Shown: positions 21,501-33,300, numbered from the stretch's first letter. The stretch: 64,000 nucleotides of DNA from Maratus speciosus (GCA_963932465.1 OZ010800.1:92396307-92460306); one strand, 5' to 3'. Numbers and translations are program-made. Notes: generated by a model not told the origin, from the sequence alone.

Positions 21501-24010
21501 AAGAAGATTTGCAGTAAATCTAAAAATCTGCGAACTCAAAAAACTCTTTACTGCTACAAATCTTATAAAATCGACTAACTTGACCCAATATAACGTTGAT
21601 GAAAACCCTCTTACTGAAATTTGAAAACCAGTGCAGCATTGACTGATTATTAAAGTTTAAAAAATCCCATTAATCAAAAAGCTTAACTAGTATATTATTA
21701 TCTGCAATTAATAAATCTAGATTCAAAAAATGAACATGTAAACAATCATCTGAAACTTTATTCAATTTTAAACATCGAGGATAGATATCGTTAATCGATA
21801 TCAAAGGTTTGTCATCGGAAATAATTAAATCATCGCTATATCTTAAAATTGTAAAACTCTTATTTGTGTTTAAAACATTATTAAATTCGTAATAAAAACG
21901 AAAAAAATTGTCAGCAGAACTTGAAAAGTTTGTACCCATCTCAATGCCACATATCTGATAAAAAATCGAGCTATTAAATGTAATGAAATTATTATAAACA
22001 CAAAAATTACATAAACTCAAGAAAAAAAATATCTCTTTATTCCAAGTTCCTCCTCAATATAAAATAAATTTAAAATATTTTTTAATGTATTGTAAAGTAA
22101 ATCAACTGGTATATTAGAGAAACGATTTTCAAAATAATAAGTATGCAAATTAGTAGGCGTTGTGGGCGTTTTTTAATTTTATTTAACATTGCCATTGTCA
22201 ATACACCAAAAATTAACCAGTATCTCTGTATTTAAGGGTATCCGGGACACATTTTAAAATAATTTTTATTTATTGAATTAAAATTCTGATTCTTTTGTGA
22301 TGATCAACCTTATCATTTGTAAACAATGTCACATGATAAAACTTCCCATATAATTTTTTTCATATTTTTAATTTAAAATTTATTAAAAAAGTGAGGTAAT
22401 TTAAAATCGTTATAACACGAAATATTATTTATAGAATTTCATTTTTTTTTTCATGTAAATAAACAGAAATATATAATCTTAAATTTTGATTCAGCATTTT
22501 TCAAAATAATTATTGATAAATAAATTTAAAATATTTAACGAAAAGAATCATTTTTTCAAAAGTAAATATTTTTTTTTCAAATATGCTGAATCAAAACTAA
22601 AGTAAAACAATTGAAAAAGATATGTTCCAATTTTGAACCCTTTATCTTTAATCGTTCTCGAGTTATAAGAATTTAAATACGAGAAATGGTGAAAAAACCT
22701 ATCATGAAGAAAAAGGCATTTTTACAAGAAGTCATTTCCATGACAGCCATTGCTTGAAAGCTAGATTTTGAAAACAAGCAAAAACGAAAAAAATAATACT
22801 TTTTGTTCAAATTCAGATAGAAACATGATTTAAATGTCATTTAAAGTAGGAATAAACAGAGAAAGTTTTAATGAAATAAAACATTTTTGCAAAATTTGAA
22901 GATTTTTGTGTCCCGGACCCCTTACACTTAAAAAAAAAAAAAAAAACAAAAAAAAAAAAACATAAATACGCTTCAAAAACTCCTGTAATTTAATATTTAA
23001 ACTTTCAGCGATACCTCTTGAATTACAACATATGAATCTAAATTTAACAGGCGTTAATTTTGAATTTTAAAACAAAAATGGAAAAGTAAGATAATTATTA
23101 ACAGCAAAATTATGTGAATACATTTTTTTTAGCTTTTTTGGTATGAGCAATACATTTATGAAGAATGACATGTTGACCTTATTTACACTCTTTATAAAAT
23201 TTACTATTATTTAATTCATTTTTAACTTTGTGAACGTAAAAAAGCTTTCAAATAATTGCATAATTGGATGCCGCTTTGTCAACAAATACAATTACAAACT
23301 TTTTGTGTAAAAATTGAATATAATTTAAAGCTTCTTTATTTAGATTATTCACTATTAACAAAAAATTAAAATTCATTCATCATATGCCACTCCCACTCAT
23401 AAAAAGCTTCAAAGAGGGTGTTGAATTTGTATAATGAAGTAATTTGAATCCCTCTTAAAAATCTGAATATTTGTATCCTTGCTAATTTTTTTATCTAAAT
23501 TTAGTGCCCAGTCCCATCATAAAATGTAATTTTTTTTTTATAATATTCAAATCTCCAGTAACAACATGCCTATGAAAATCATCGATAAAATCTACGAAAT
23601 CAGTTACACATTTACATGAATCAGGAATTTGATTAGAAAAAGCAAGAGATCTGTAATTTAATTTTTTTTACTAAGAGGAATGCAACAGCAATAGCAAGCA
23701 ACAGTAATATCAAGATCCCTAAGGGGGGTTGTGGGGGGTGTCATAATATTTGAAAAAAAAACTTCTATTTTAAAATCTTCGAAAGACTTCTCTTGAAAAT
23801 TCAAATTAATCTTTCTGTGACCTAGAATCTAAAAATTTTTGAAATCTAAAATTGATAAAGTCACAATTTTCAACAGAAAATAATTATTGATAGAATTCAT
23901 GAAATTACATGAAATATTATAGACAATATTATTGAACTTATAAAATTTGCAATAACCTGATGGCAAAATAACAGCTTCGGCGCGACACACAAATAAAGTT
24001 TTACAATACT
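21500..24010 (-). pseudogene. Broken reverse transcriptase ORF of a retroelement
   Basis: Minus-strand frames line up in order with one reverse transcriptase protein, with frameshifts and stops. From 5' to 3' I see: VTGDLN at ~23555, a GLGTKF block at ~23510, FVIVFVDKA at ~23290, a PVKFRFICCNSRG block at ~23010, FSNIPVDLL at ~22115, CGIEMGTNFSSSADN at ~21930 (motif B), RYSDDLIISDD at ~21835 (motif C, YSDD), HFLNLDLLI at ~21715, and QVSRFYKICSS at ~21570 after a frameshift. The longest open piece is 116 codons (21670-22020). A 690-bp MITE (22234-22923) splits the gene. The motif-A aspartate seems to be Y here. The family is one I know from invertebrates with VTGDL and RYLDD motifs. I cannot assign it firmly to Penelope-like, non-LTR or LTR class. 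Dead gene. Confidence 0.75.
22234..22923. mobile_element. 690-bp MITE inside the RT pseudogene
   Basis: Left end AAGGGTATCCGGGACACATTT and right end TTTTTGTGTCCCGGACCCCTT are inverted. Interior is AT-rich and non-coding. RT motifs resume on both sides, so the element inserted into an already present RT gene. A second member lies at 25831-26584. Confidence 0.75.
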
Positions 24011-24198
24011 TATCTTTTCATTCAATGTATCTCATAATTATAATAAGGAATTTTTTTTTAAAAATGCCATAAAAACTATTTTTACTATAACTTTTTGTAG
24101 GCATTTAATTGCACAACAAAATACGCCCAATTCAAAATATGAAAGATGAAATGAAAATGTAATACACAGCAAAACTTATCATGTTGTCTAAGTCTATA

Positions 24199-24453
24199 AG
24201 GCTTTTAAAAGGTATAATAATAAAAAAAAAACAATCCCAGTGCATCAGGCGCAAAGCAGCTCTTATATGCACTAAGTAAATATAGTTTTATCGAAAGAGT
24301 ATGAGAATCTTGAAAATTATGAAAAGATAGTGCAAAAGGAACAATAAAACTAATGAAACTAATGAACAATTGCAGCAAGAAACAATAAATACACACAACT
24401 CCTTGTTCGTCGGAGTGTGGAAGGAGTCAAAAACCAGGTACCAAACAAAAAAG
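24199..24453. repeat. Right ~250-bp direct repeat of the RT element
   Basis: Partner of 20287-20537. Lies upstream (5') of the minus-strand RT gene. Diverged by substitutions and small indels, in keeping with an old insertion. Confidence 0.75.
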
Positions 24454-25195
24454 AAAATAAAAGTTTGGAAAAAGTTTGAATATTAAATTACCGGATTTTT
24501 TTAAGTGTATTTAAGGCTTTTAAAGTTGAAAAACAGAGGTACTAGTTATTTTTTGTGTATTGACAATATCAAGGAAGTTTTAAATAAAATTTTAAAAAAG
24601 CCCAAAACTCCTACTAATTTGTCATGCCCTTTTCACTGATTTGATCGTTTGCGTGATACGTCGACATTTGTTTTCTTCCGCGAGTTTAACAAAAAAACCA
24701 TGCACTGAACTCGAAGCGCAGATTCTGCTTTGTTTCAAGTGTTTAAGAAATTTTATCTTGCGTCTATTAATCTCGTGGTTTTCTAAATTGCTCATGAGAT
24801 CTTACAGCATCACATAGAGTCTAACGCCAAAGCCTGAAGGCTTCACGAAATTCTATTATAATATGGGACTCGTTTAAATTTTTATGACTGATGAACAAAC
24901 GTTTCGAACGACAAGCTGATTTCGTTTTTCTTTCATGGAGAAATCTCTGGATTCCTGAATTCGTTGACTTGTTTACGCTTACGCCATGACCGTATGGATT
25001 AATAATACGACTGCAAACAACCACCATGTTTTCTCACTTGGAGCTCTACTTTAAGACATATAAATATTCTTCACATCGATTGAAGAAATTAGCATCCTAA
25101 GCCACGATTTCACAGCCAAAATGTTCGACCTGGTATTAGCTGTTACCAACAAACTTCACACACACACACACACATATATATACATATGTACATAT
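24454..25195. other. Spacer with (CA)n(TA)n microsatellite
   Basis: Minus frame 24821-25027 (68 codons) has a normal-looking composition but no motif I recognise. It may belong to the neighbouring retroelement. A (CA)n/(TA)n run lies at 25157-25190. Otherwise nothing. Confidence 0.4.
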
Positions 25196-25199
25196 AAAA

Positions 25200-25525
25200 T
25201 ACCAGTTCATATTGATAGTTGAAATATAATTCGATTTAATTATTTTTGAGAATAAATATATTTTTTTCCTGCAAACACTTATAAACTTTATTTAGTTTTG
25301 TGAATAAAGTTACGAAAACTTTACTTTTTACCTTTATTCATCTCGAGTAAGAATGCGATGATCATTTCTTTATACGAGAGATGGAGATAAAGAAAAATAG
25401 ATGTTTATTCTTTTCTCCCCAAAACAAGAACAAACATCGCGCACATATTTTTCAAAACAACGAAATATTTACTTGCTCATATTTATTATGTAGTTAAGAC
25501 TAAACGAATCATTTTGACCGACACA
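25200..25525 (+). repeat. Diverged monomer of the ~290-bp satellite family
   Basis: CATATTGATAGTTGAAATATAATT, AGAATAAATATATTTTTTTCCTGC, TTAGTTTTGTGAATAAA, TTTATTCATCTCGAGTAAG, AAAACAAGAACAAACAT and ATTTTGACCGACACAT appear in the family order. Non-coding. Confidence 0.65.
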
Positions 25526-25830
25526 TAAAAATAAAAATAAGTAGTTGGACGCGGCAGACCAAAAGGTTTGTTCTATCTCATGCATGATAATACTTCAAAA
25601 TTCGCTATCACAATATCATAATTAAATGACAATCTATATTCATCTCCCCCATAATGATTTTTAATATATAGATTCATTGAATTGTGTGCATTTTAAAAGG
25701 AGATATAAGCATAAGCATCGCATCTTTCAAACAAATAATGGTATTTCGGAATCCATCCTCTTAGATATATGCAACAAAAATTCTTAGGCCAAAGAGCATA
25801 AAAGCAGCACCGGTCATGCTGTATACACCG
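25526..25830. other. AT-rich spacer
   Basis: Nothing recognised. Confidence 0.5.
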
Positions 25831-26584
25831 AAGGGGTCTCAGGTCTCTTAAAATTGGGAAAAATGGAAAAAAAAGACCATTTTTAATTTTTAATATCTTA
25901 AAATCTAACTGATTTTAAAATACAATTTTTATTGGGATGAAAGATATATGTTCTTTCATTTTATGTACTTAACAAACATCAAAATGCAGAATTAGCATTT
26001 ACAGAAGTCTGCAAACTGTCAAATATTTGACGAGCAGAAAATTAGCATAACAGATTACGCGCAGGATTGCAAAATAAATTCTGAAACTAGAATAAAAATG
26101 TTGGTGCCTATATATACTTCAGATTATAATAATTACCCTGAACCTAAATAAATTTGTATTTAAATCATTTAATATTTTTAATACAAATTTGCATTTAACT
26201 AATGAAAATTTAGAAAATTTCAACAGTATAATCACCTAGAAAGAACATTTCTGTTAACAATAAAAACGAAATTTTAAGTTCAGTATACAGACAGGCATGA
26301 AACATATGTTTTGACAATTTCATTAAAAAAATATTTGGAATTTTTTCAGATATCCTGCGCGTTATTCTCAAAAATGTCATTTGGAGAAAAATGATTTCAA
26401 AGTTTCGGAAACACCGCTTCAACTATTGACCGGGTATAATTCTAAAAGCCATAACTTCGATTCTAATGGAAATTTTTAAGAAACAGTTATATCAAAATGT
26501 TCAGAAAATATATGAGTTTAAAATCTAAAAAAAAAAAAATGATATTTGGAAAATTTTAAAGCTTTAAAAGTCCCGAGACCCCTT
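25831..26584. mobile_element. 754-bp MITE, AAGGGGTCTC ends
   Basis: Starts AAGGGGTCTCAGGTCTCTTA and ends AAAGTCCCGAGACCCCTT. The tips resemble those of 22234-22923 (AAGGG(G)T..C.GGGAC), so both are members of one family. The minus frame of 70 codons at 26210-26422 shows no motif. No target duplication could be read. Confidence 0.7.
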
Positions 26585-26639
26585 AATAAAGATCTATTTA
26601 TGTGAAAATGTAACACAATATGATGTTTCATAAATCCCG

Positions 26640-27270
26640 TGCATTTCATCTTGAGATCGCGGAAATTGTAAAAAAATTAGCACACGCTGATATATGATTT
26701 ACACGAAAGCCTAATCTGCACTAACCTACGTAAAGGTCCAAGAGAAAACAAAGTTTGGTGAAATTTTGCGCACTTAGTTCTTAAGATACGAGTATCATTT
26801 AAATCCTGAAAAATGCAACATACAGCGCCACCTGTTAGGAGATTAACACCAATCCTAATCAACAACAATTTATGTCAATGTTTAAGAGAATCTGAATTTT
26901 TTTTTGAAAATCCGAACATTAGTATTTGAGATAGGAGAATCGCGGAAACCGTGAAAAAAATCCGCATAGCGGCCTCTCCTGCTGGGCAATTTATACCATA
27001 AACTAATCAGCGCCAATTTATATCAGGGACTAATTTAATCTCAAGTTTGATGAAAATTCGTGCATTAGACGTTAAAAAAGAGCTATTGCGGAAATGATGA
27101 AAAATGCAGTATAGAAGCGTCACCTGTTCGGCGATTTACACCAAAGTCTAATCAGCACCAACTTATATGAGAAATTAATTGAATATAAAGTTTTATTAAA
27201 TTCCGTTAATTAGTTCTTCAGATAGACCACCCACAAAAATCTTGTCAGAAACAGGCAGGCTCACCTACAG
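26640..27270 (+). repeat. Degenerate tandem array, ~150-bp unit
   Basis: About four units with AGCG(C/T)CACCTGTT..G.GATTTACACCAA, TCTAATCAGCACCAA, TTTATAT.AG..ACTAATT, AAGTTTGGTGAAAATT and GCATTAGTTCTTAAGATA in order. The first unit starts near 26670 and the last ends near 27235. Then an AACAGGCAGGCTCACCTACAGACA segment follows. The minus frame 26677-26868 is the first unit read backwards. Non-coding. Confidence 0.75.
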
Positions 27271-27299
27271 ACATTTTGTGAAATCATGCCTTTCGGGAT

Positions 27300-27465
27300 G
27301 TCTGACCCCTAAAATGTATAAATCCGTCGAAAACAAGAATTCAAGAATTTTCACTAATTCAATAATTTGTTCTTTTAAAGATAGAAGAAAGTAATAAATA
27401 ATAAGCTTAATAATAATAATAATAAATCATACTTGAATTTTAAGTGTAATCAATGTTCAATTTAT
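27300..27465. other. AT-rich spacer with (AAT)n
   Basis: Short AATAATAATAAT run at 27410-27424. Nothing else. Confidence 0.5.
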
Positions 27466-28280
27466 TGGGGGTTTTTTTCGAATATTTTTTTTCTAAAATA
27501 TTTTATGAACTCATTTTAATTCTAAGAATAAAAACAATATACTAATAATGGTTATTTTTACCCCCATTTTTATCGGGTAAGTGTAGCACGAAGCAGTGTA
27601 AAAAGACGAAAAAACGAAAGGATTTTTTTTAATCACACAAAACAAGAACAAACATCGCATTACATAGATTTCATCAAGAATTAATTTATTCGTATATTTC
27701 TAATCCGTTTATAAAAATAAACGAAGTATTTTATTTCTCAAAAGAAAAATAAATCTTAAAAAAATCGAAAGAATATCTAATATTGATAATTCAAATATAA
27801 TTTATTACTTAATTTTATCTTAATGCTCTTTGATAATTAATATAATTTACCTTAATTTTATAAGAAAAACCTTTTGAGTTTCATTTAGTTTTGTCAATAA
27901 AAACCTTTTTTTTAATTTATTCATCTGAATCGAGAGAAACAGGGTAAGAAAAGTAATTATAATAAAATACAATCGTTGTTGATATTTACAATATAATTTA
28001 ATTATCATGATAATGCTGTTTATAAATAAGTACTTTTTTTTCAACAGAAAATCATGAAATTGATTTAATTTTGTGAATAAAAATCTGTATTTCCTTTTCT
28101 TTAATTTATCTCAACTATGCGTTGCGTGAAGCTGAGAAAGAGAGATAGCTGGTAAAAAAAATCACGTTACTGTTTTTTTTTCAAAAAACAAGTATAACAG
28201 TCGCATTACCACATATTCTCCCAAACATTAAGATCTTTCTTTGTTTATTTGCATCCCATAAGTAATACCAAATCAAGTAT
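27466..28280 (+). repeat. Three diverged monomers of the ~290-bp satellite family
   Basis: About 27466-27745, 27765-28010 (truncated) and 28010-28280. Shared blocks: TTTTTTTCTAAAA, TTTAGTTTTGTGAATAAAAA, TTATTCATCTGA(A)TCG or TTATCTCAACTATGCG, AGC(A)GAGAAAG, CAAAACAAGAACAAACATCGCATTAC. The minus frame 27847-28044 is chance. Confidence 0.6.
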
Positions 28281-28331
28281 AATATAGTTTATGGTATGTA
28301 AAACTGTTATTATTTATATATATATACATAT

Positions 28332-28725
28332 ATAGAAACATGGACGCTAACAAAATGGATGGTAGGAAGATTACAAGCAACGCAGCGAAGTACGGAAAGA
28401 TGTATGCTAGGAATAACGAGAAAAGGCAACAATAGAAAACATGGATAAAAAAGTCAGGCGAAAGTTTTTGACATCATTGAAAGAATTAAACGGCTAAAAT
28501 GGAAATGGGCTGGACATACTGCAAGTTGACAAGACAACCACCCTACGGTGGTATCCCAGGATATTAAAACGACCTATAAGATTATCTCAAGTAAGATGGA
28601 TGACGAAATCAGAAAAGTGGCCAGTGTTAGTTGGGCGACTAAAGCACTAAAAAGGAAACATTGTAAAAATCTTGGAGAGACCTACATCCAGAAGTGGATT
28701 GAAAATGGTTGTTGATATTGATGAT
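28332..28725 (+). pseudogene. RTE-type retrotransposon ORF2, 3' end fragment
   Basis: The plus-strand translation begins ETWTLTKWMVGRLQATQRS and continues with MLGITRK, then VFDIIERIKRLKWKWAGHT, a frameshifted arginine-poor stretch, and ends with KNLGETYIQKWI. This is the well-known C-terminal end of RTE-like endonuclease/RT polyproteins (the ER..MLG, LKW.WAGH and W.xxxLGEAY blocks), after the catalytic YxDD. At least one stop (after KHG) and frameshifts break it. The 5' part, with the endonuclease and RT, is absent, as usual for 5'-truncated copies. It ends in a TGATATTGATGATATATATA tail, in line with the short tandem 3' tails of RTE elements. Confidence 0.8.
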
Positions 28726-28744
28726 ATATATATATCGAAATCTG

Positions 28745-28875
28745 GAGAAAGTCGACTTTGACCGGTGAATGTCAACATTCACATAGTTGCATGCAGGTTC
28801 AAAATATTTGCTAATTGTCTTTATTTCTCACTCACACCGGCAAATGTCGGCATTCACCATGCACTAATAGTGAAT
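28745..28875. repeat. Degenerate direct/inverted CCGGTGAATGTC repeats
   Basis: ACCGGTGAATGTCAACATTCAC (28761-) and CACCGGCAAATGTCGGCATTCACC (28836-) are related. Each holds a small palindrome GAATGTC..CATTC. They lie between the RTE tail and the LTR-like segment. Confidence 0.5.
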
Positions 28876-29310
28876 GTTGAATATGTCGGAGAGTTGCATT
28901 TCATTTCCGTATTTCAGGAGCTATAAAACGCCACAAGGGTGGTGTATCTTTTTCGCCTCTCTTGCTGAGAGTAATGACCAATCACGATGAGGAGAGGGGT
29001 TAGTTATTTCACATGGTCATTTCACATGGTTACAGAGTTTTCACATGGGGTATAATGTTGGTGTTGGACTAACCGCGTAGAATTTAAATGCTGTGTTAAA
29101 TATTAAGGGCAGCCTGTGATTTTTGACATACAGCTCTAGATTCTAGCGTGAGAAGAAGAAGGAATGCTCGATATTACCTTCTTAATAATGTAATAATGTT
29201 ATAAATGTTAAGTATTAAGATTTTAGTTTTACGTTTAACCAATAAAGAACTTGGCATTTATACCGTAGTGGACTTTTGTTCTATAAATCATACTTTAATA
29301 TTAAACACAT
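28876..29310 (+). repeat. Possible solo LTR
   Basis: The block begins near TGTTGAATATG. It carries GCTATAAAACGCC (TATA-like, ~28921), CCAAT (28979), a GAGAGG-rich stretch and AATAAA (29242) about 60 bases before a TTAAACACA end. This order of promoter and polyadenylation signals is like an LTR. No second copy and no matching target duplication were found, so it could also be another promoter-bearing repeat. Confidence 0.35.
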
Positions 29311-30279
29311 TACGATATATGACAAAATATGAGTAATAGCACATGTAAATAAACTGTCGAAATTAAAACATACACTACATTCTAAATGAGAAAAGTAAAT
29401 AATACCATTAAAAAACTTACTTAATTATGTGATTGAAATCTTATTTATTGTAACATCTTAAACTTTTATGACACTTTGATTGTGCAAGAGGCCCTTGCTA
29501 TTACAACTGCATTTATTTGTGAAACACTTCCTTTGAGATTGTTCTGTTTAATGAGAATGTGCTCTTTTAAATATTATTTTTATTTAGAGGATAGTTAAAT
29601 CTTATTAATGAAAAAATTTGAAAAATGTAATAGTGTGATTTTAATCAATGATTTAAAAAAATCAAATGATTAAACGCATGATTTAATCGTGATTAAAATC
29701 AAACTGATTTATATAAGCGTACCCTGGTGCAATTAAAAAATTTAATTTGATTACTTGGGTTTTCAGTTAAAAGTCAAAATATTTTATGAACATTAAGGCA
29801 ATTACATTTTTAGCAATGTTTACATGGGTGAAGGGATGTCCATTGCTGGAAGTTCACTAATTAAAAATTCCAGTAATTGACACGAGTATCACAATCTTAA
29901 AAAAAAAACAATTTTGTAAATAACCATTAGTATATAAAACTAAAAGTTATTACCACCAAAACAAATACATGGAAATTTTTCAAGAAAATAAAGAGTATAT
30001 AAATTTATTAAATGAACTTTTTTCTCTTAACGTGTTCATTATGATTTTCCCTAAAAAACAGTTAAACTTGGAAACATAATTTTCTGCTTCTTGACTGGTT
30101 CCATTAAGAGTGTCGACAATAACCCAAATTGTAAAACATGCAAGGGGGAATTATGAAGTAAAATAATAAAAGCTAAATCTTTAATTATTTATTTCTTTTA
30201 TAAACCAAAAGCATTGAAAAGTGTCCATTACTGGCCGATCAACCTTACATTTCAGTTTCTATAACAGTAAATTGTATTA
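29311..30279. other. AT-rich spacer
   Basis: A short inverted pair GATTTTAATCA.TGATTTAA / TTTAATCGTGATTAAAATC lies at 29636-29702. No gene recognised. Confidence 0.5.
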
Positions 30280-30281
30280 TA

Positions 30282-32191
30282 CAGGGTGTCCGGTCTCAAC
30301 GGTGTCCAATGGCTAATTCCTAAACCGTTAGTCATTGACATATAGTTCCAATTACAAAAATGTTTTAAATCAGGTAAAGAAATATTTTAAAAGCGATTTT
30401 GGGTCAATAAAATCATTTCTTAAAAAATTAAGAAATTTAAATTTTTATACGGTCCCCCGGTCCTATAAGTTATATTTAGTAAAATTTTCCTTTTACACTG
30501 ACAAGTAATACAAAAAAAAGTCCCGTTGTTCTACGATTAAAATTGACCGAGTAATACCTGTTTAAAGTTGGAGCATATTTTTTACTGCAAATTGGGGGTC
30601 ATTCACAAATTTAGTCGAAATATAATTTCGTCAGATATATTAAAAAATGGTTGAGAGTAAAATTGACATTGCAATATAAATTTGAAATCTTTAGTCATTC
30701 TGACATATTAATGCAAAATATACAATTTGTAATACACATTTAAGAAAAAAGAAAAAAAAAACAGAATTTTTGTTAAATAAAATGATGCTAAATTAACAGC
30801 CTCAATTCTTTACAAGATAGGTATTTTAAAATATTATTTGATTACACTAGCCTGCAAAAGTTGGGTTATTTCATTTTTTTAGCTTTTGATAATTGATTCT
30901 TATGTATTCTGTACCGCTGAATCCGGAATTGATTTTCATTTTTAGCCATCACATCAAGATTTTTCGCAAACTGCAAATTTCAAAGTTAAAAAGTTCAAAG
31001 TTAAAATTTAATCTCCTCCCCCATCTCATCACACCACCCAGCTGTAAGAATCCCAAGATAAGCAAAAATATCGAATAAATTATTGAATTAAAAAAAAAGT
31101 TTTACATATGTTTTATAGTATGAGATTTTCGTTATATTTTAACTTACACAGTTGCAAAAAAATTCTAACGTGATTGTTAAAAATGAAAGTCATTTTCAGA
31201 TTTAGTGCTAAAAAGTACGTACAAATTAATTATCAAAAGTTAAAATATACAACCATCTCCTCTATTTTACAGTATCCGATTTTTGTTATCCTTTAAATTC
31301 GACAATTTATGATTTGCAAAGTATCCTGACATGATGGTTAAAAATTAAGGCAATTTACGGATTCAGTGCTAAAAAATACACAAAATTTAAAAAACCCAAC
31401 AATCTCCGTCTTGTATTATCTAATCTAAAACTTTTTCATAAACTTCTTGGCGGTAATCTATCCGAAATTTTTTGTGTTATCCTATAAAATAAGTATAAAT
31501 GGAAATCATAATAATATTAGATTGTTATCGGATTTGCACCAGTATGTAAAATGTAATCTCGTTCAGAAATTTGAAAGTGGGATAAAGTTCGAATACAAAT
31601 TTTGAACTGGAAAAACATACATAAGTTCGTTGCAGTAACATTAAAACTTATAAAAATAACATAATTTTATTAAAAGAAATCATAAAAGAAACAGTCTCAA
31701 ATCCTGACAAAATAAAACATATGTTATTTCAGCCAATCTGAAACTTAATAAATGTTAACTTAATCGTAATACTTGTACGATTTTTTTCAAAGCGCAAATA
31801 TACATGAAATGAGATCTTCGAATACTTTAAGCACTTGGAATATGATCCCTCAAAGCCAAGCCGAACTCATTTGTTTTCAGAGCAGAAAAGTGGCATAAGT
31901 CATGCATTTTTAAAGTTTTATAACTCGCACAATTTTAGTGTTATATGAATAGGACTTTTTTTGTCTTACTTGTCAGTGTAATAGGAAAATTTTACCAAAT
32001 ATAACTTATAGGACCAGGGTACCGTATAAAAATTTAAATTTCGTAATTTTTTAAGAAATGTTTTTATTGACCCAAATTGCTTTTAAAATATTTCTTTATC
32101 TTATTTAAAGCTTTTTTCTATTTGGAACTATATGTCTATGACTAACGGTTTAGGAATTGGCCATTGGACACCGTTGAGACCGGACACCCTG
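30282..32191. mobile_element. 1.9-kb non-autonomous TA-element with long inverted ends
   Basis: Starts CAGGGTGTCCGGTCTCAACG and ends CGTTGAGACCGGACACCCTG, with TA at 30280-30281 and 32192-32193. The arms pair for about 250 bases (CCAATGGC.AATTCCTAAACC, GTCATTGACATATAGTTCCA, GACCGTATAAAAATTTAAAT, CACTGACAAGTAA). The interior has repeated units like those at 10.0-10.8 kb. The only frame (30893-31078, 61 codons) has no transposase motif, so it depends on a partner transposase if active at all. Confidence 0.85.
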
Positions 32192-32480
32192 TATATGGAT
32201 TGCACATTATTAATAGCAAAATATAATATGATGATAATTCAGAATTTAAATTCTCCAAGATATGAATTCATAAAGAAAAAATAAATGTGTTAACCAAAAA
32301 AGGGATAAATTTGATAAAAATTACTAAAATGTGGTTTATTTTACTTCACGGTTTGTTCGGTCCTTGACATTCCTTAAATTTTTCAGAAGTAATTTTTTGT
32401 TCTTAAAATTACTTATTTTTAGCCAGAATCTGCAAAAAATCCTTAATTTTATTTTTGCATTATTGCTTAATCAGGGATGT
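32192..32480. other. AT-rich spacer
   Basis: Nothing recognised between the TA-element and the Penelope-like fragment. Confidence 0.5.
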
Positions 32481-32940
32481 AAATCTTCTGCGTTTCTTTG
32501 AATTTCTGAAAAAAAATCATGTAAATAAATTCTTCTCTTCCCTTTTTCCGAAATTTCGTAAATTTTGACGGGTTTCGTCAATTTCTTATAAATAGTATCT
32601 ATAATATTAGAGGAATAACGACGATCAACAGCAATACTTTTGAGGTAATTAAGTTCAGCACTAAGTAACTGAGGAGCGGAAGAAATATTGGTAGCCCGAA
32701 AAACAAAAGTATTAAAAGCAGCGAATTTCTGGTTAGGGGGATGAAAAGAATACCTGTGAGGTGGGAAACTGACAGCAAAATGTTTACGAAAGACAGTAGT
32801 CCGAAAGCGATTTTCACAGCGAATAACAAGGACATCCAGGAAATAAAGACAGTTATTTGTTTTATATTTGCCAGACTAAACGGGTTCTTAGGTTTCGTTT
32901 AAAAGAGCACGAAGGTTATGTAAAAAATCAGGAGCCTAAA
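32480..32940 (-). pseudogene. Penelope-like reverse transcriptase C-terminal fragment
   Basis: A minus-strand frame offset from the longest open one reads FLHNLRALLNE (~32915), NNCLYFLDVLVIRCENRF (~32845), TTVFRKHFAV (~32790), FHPPNQKFAAFNTFVFRA (~32730) and LSAELNYLKSIAVDRRYS (~32650). The NN.L.FLDVLV, F.T.V.RK and HP...K.A....L..RA spacing is the usual signature at the end of Penelope-like RT domains, before the linker to the GIY-YIG endonuclease. Stops lie around 32880. The YxDD core and the GIY-YIG part are missing. Inactive remnant. Confidence 0.75.
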
Positions 32941-33199
32941 CGTTCTTCTATTGCTTAACATTGTTGGTCTTTTCAACATATGTTCAATTTTTCCTCAGCC
33001 ATCATTATGCAAAAATGTTCCTCTAACCTTGATCTTGATTTTTGGGGAGATTACCACATTATTAAAAATTCTCACTCTTTAGTCAATGACTTATGTGTTA
33101 AACCTGATTTTCCAAGTATTTGGAAAGCATCAATTGAATTTTCCCTTTTTTTGTTTCTTTTTCTCTCATTCTCCGGTAGATGTTACTACTTACCCACTC

Positions 33200-33300
33200 A
33201 GTCGTTTCCTCTGCTTCTCTCTCATTGGTTGTTTTTGGCACATTCGCTACTCGCATCGGGTATATAAGCTGTCGCGTCTCTGTCATTTTACTCGGCTTTG
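33200..33300 (+). promoter_or_regulatory. TATA-type promoter-like block
   Basis: CATTGGTTG (inverted CCAAT, ~33222) is followed by GGGTATATAAGCTG (TATA at 33261-33268), then a TCATTTTACTC stretch about 25-30 bases on that suits a start site. The block leads straight to the hammerhead-like motif on the same strand. It probably drives or drove transcription of a retroelement unit. Frames covering this DNA on both strands (74-95 codons) have no motif. Confidence 0.4.

Noticed and set aside
24885..24925. Hammerhead-like CTGATGA near 24890
   Set aside because: Followed by the palindrome AAACGTTT with no loop and by GAAC instead of GAAAC. The core cannot form.
28876..29310. A complete LTR retrotransposon
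   Set aside because: No second LTR, primer-binding site or gag/pol coding was seen. At most a solo LTR.
32599..32835. A hydrophobic 78-residue membrane protein on the minus strand
   Set aside because: The leucine-rich frame is a shadow. The neighbouring frame on the same strand carries the Penelope-like RT motifs.
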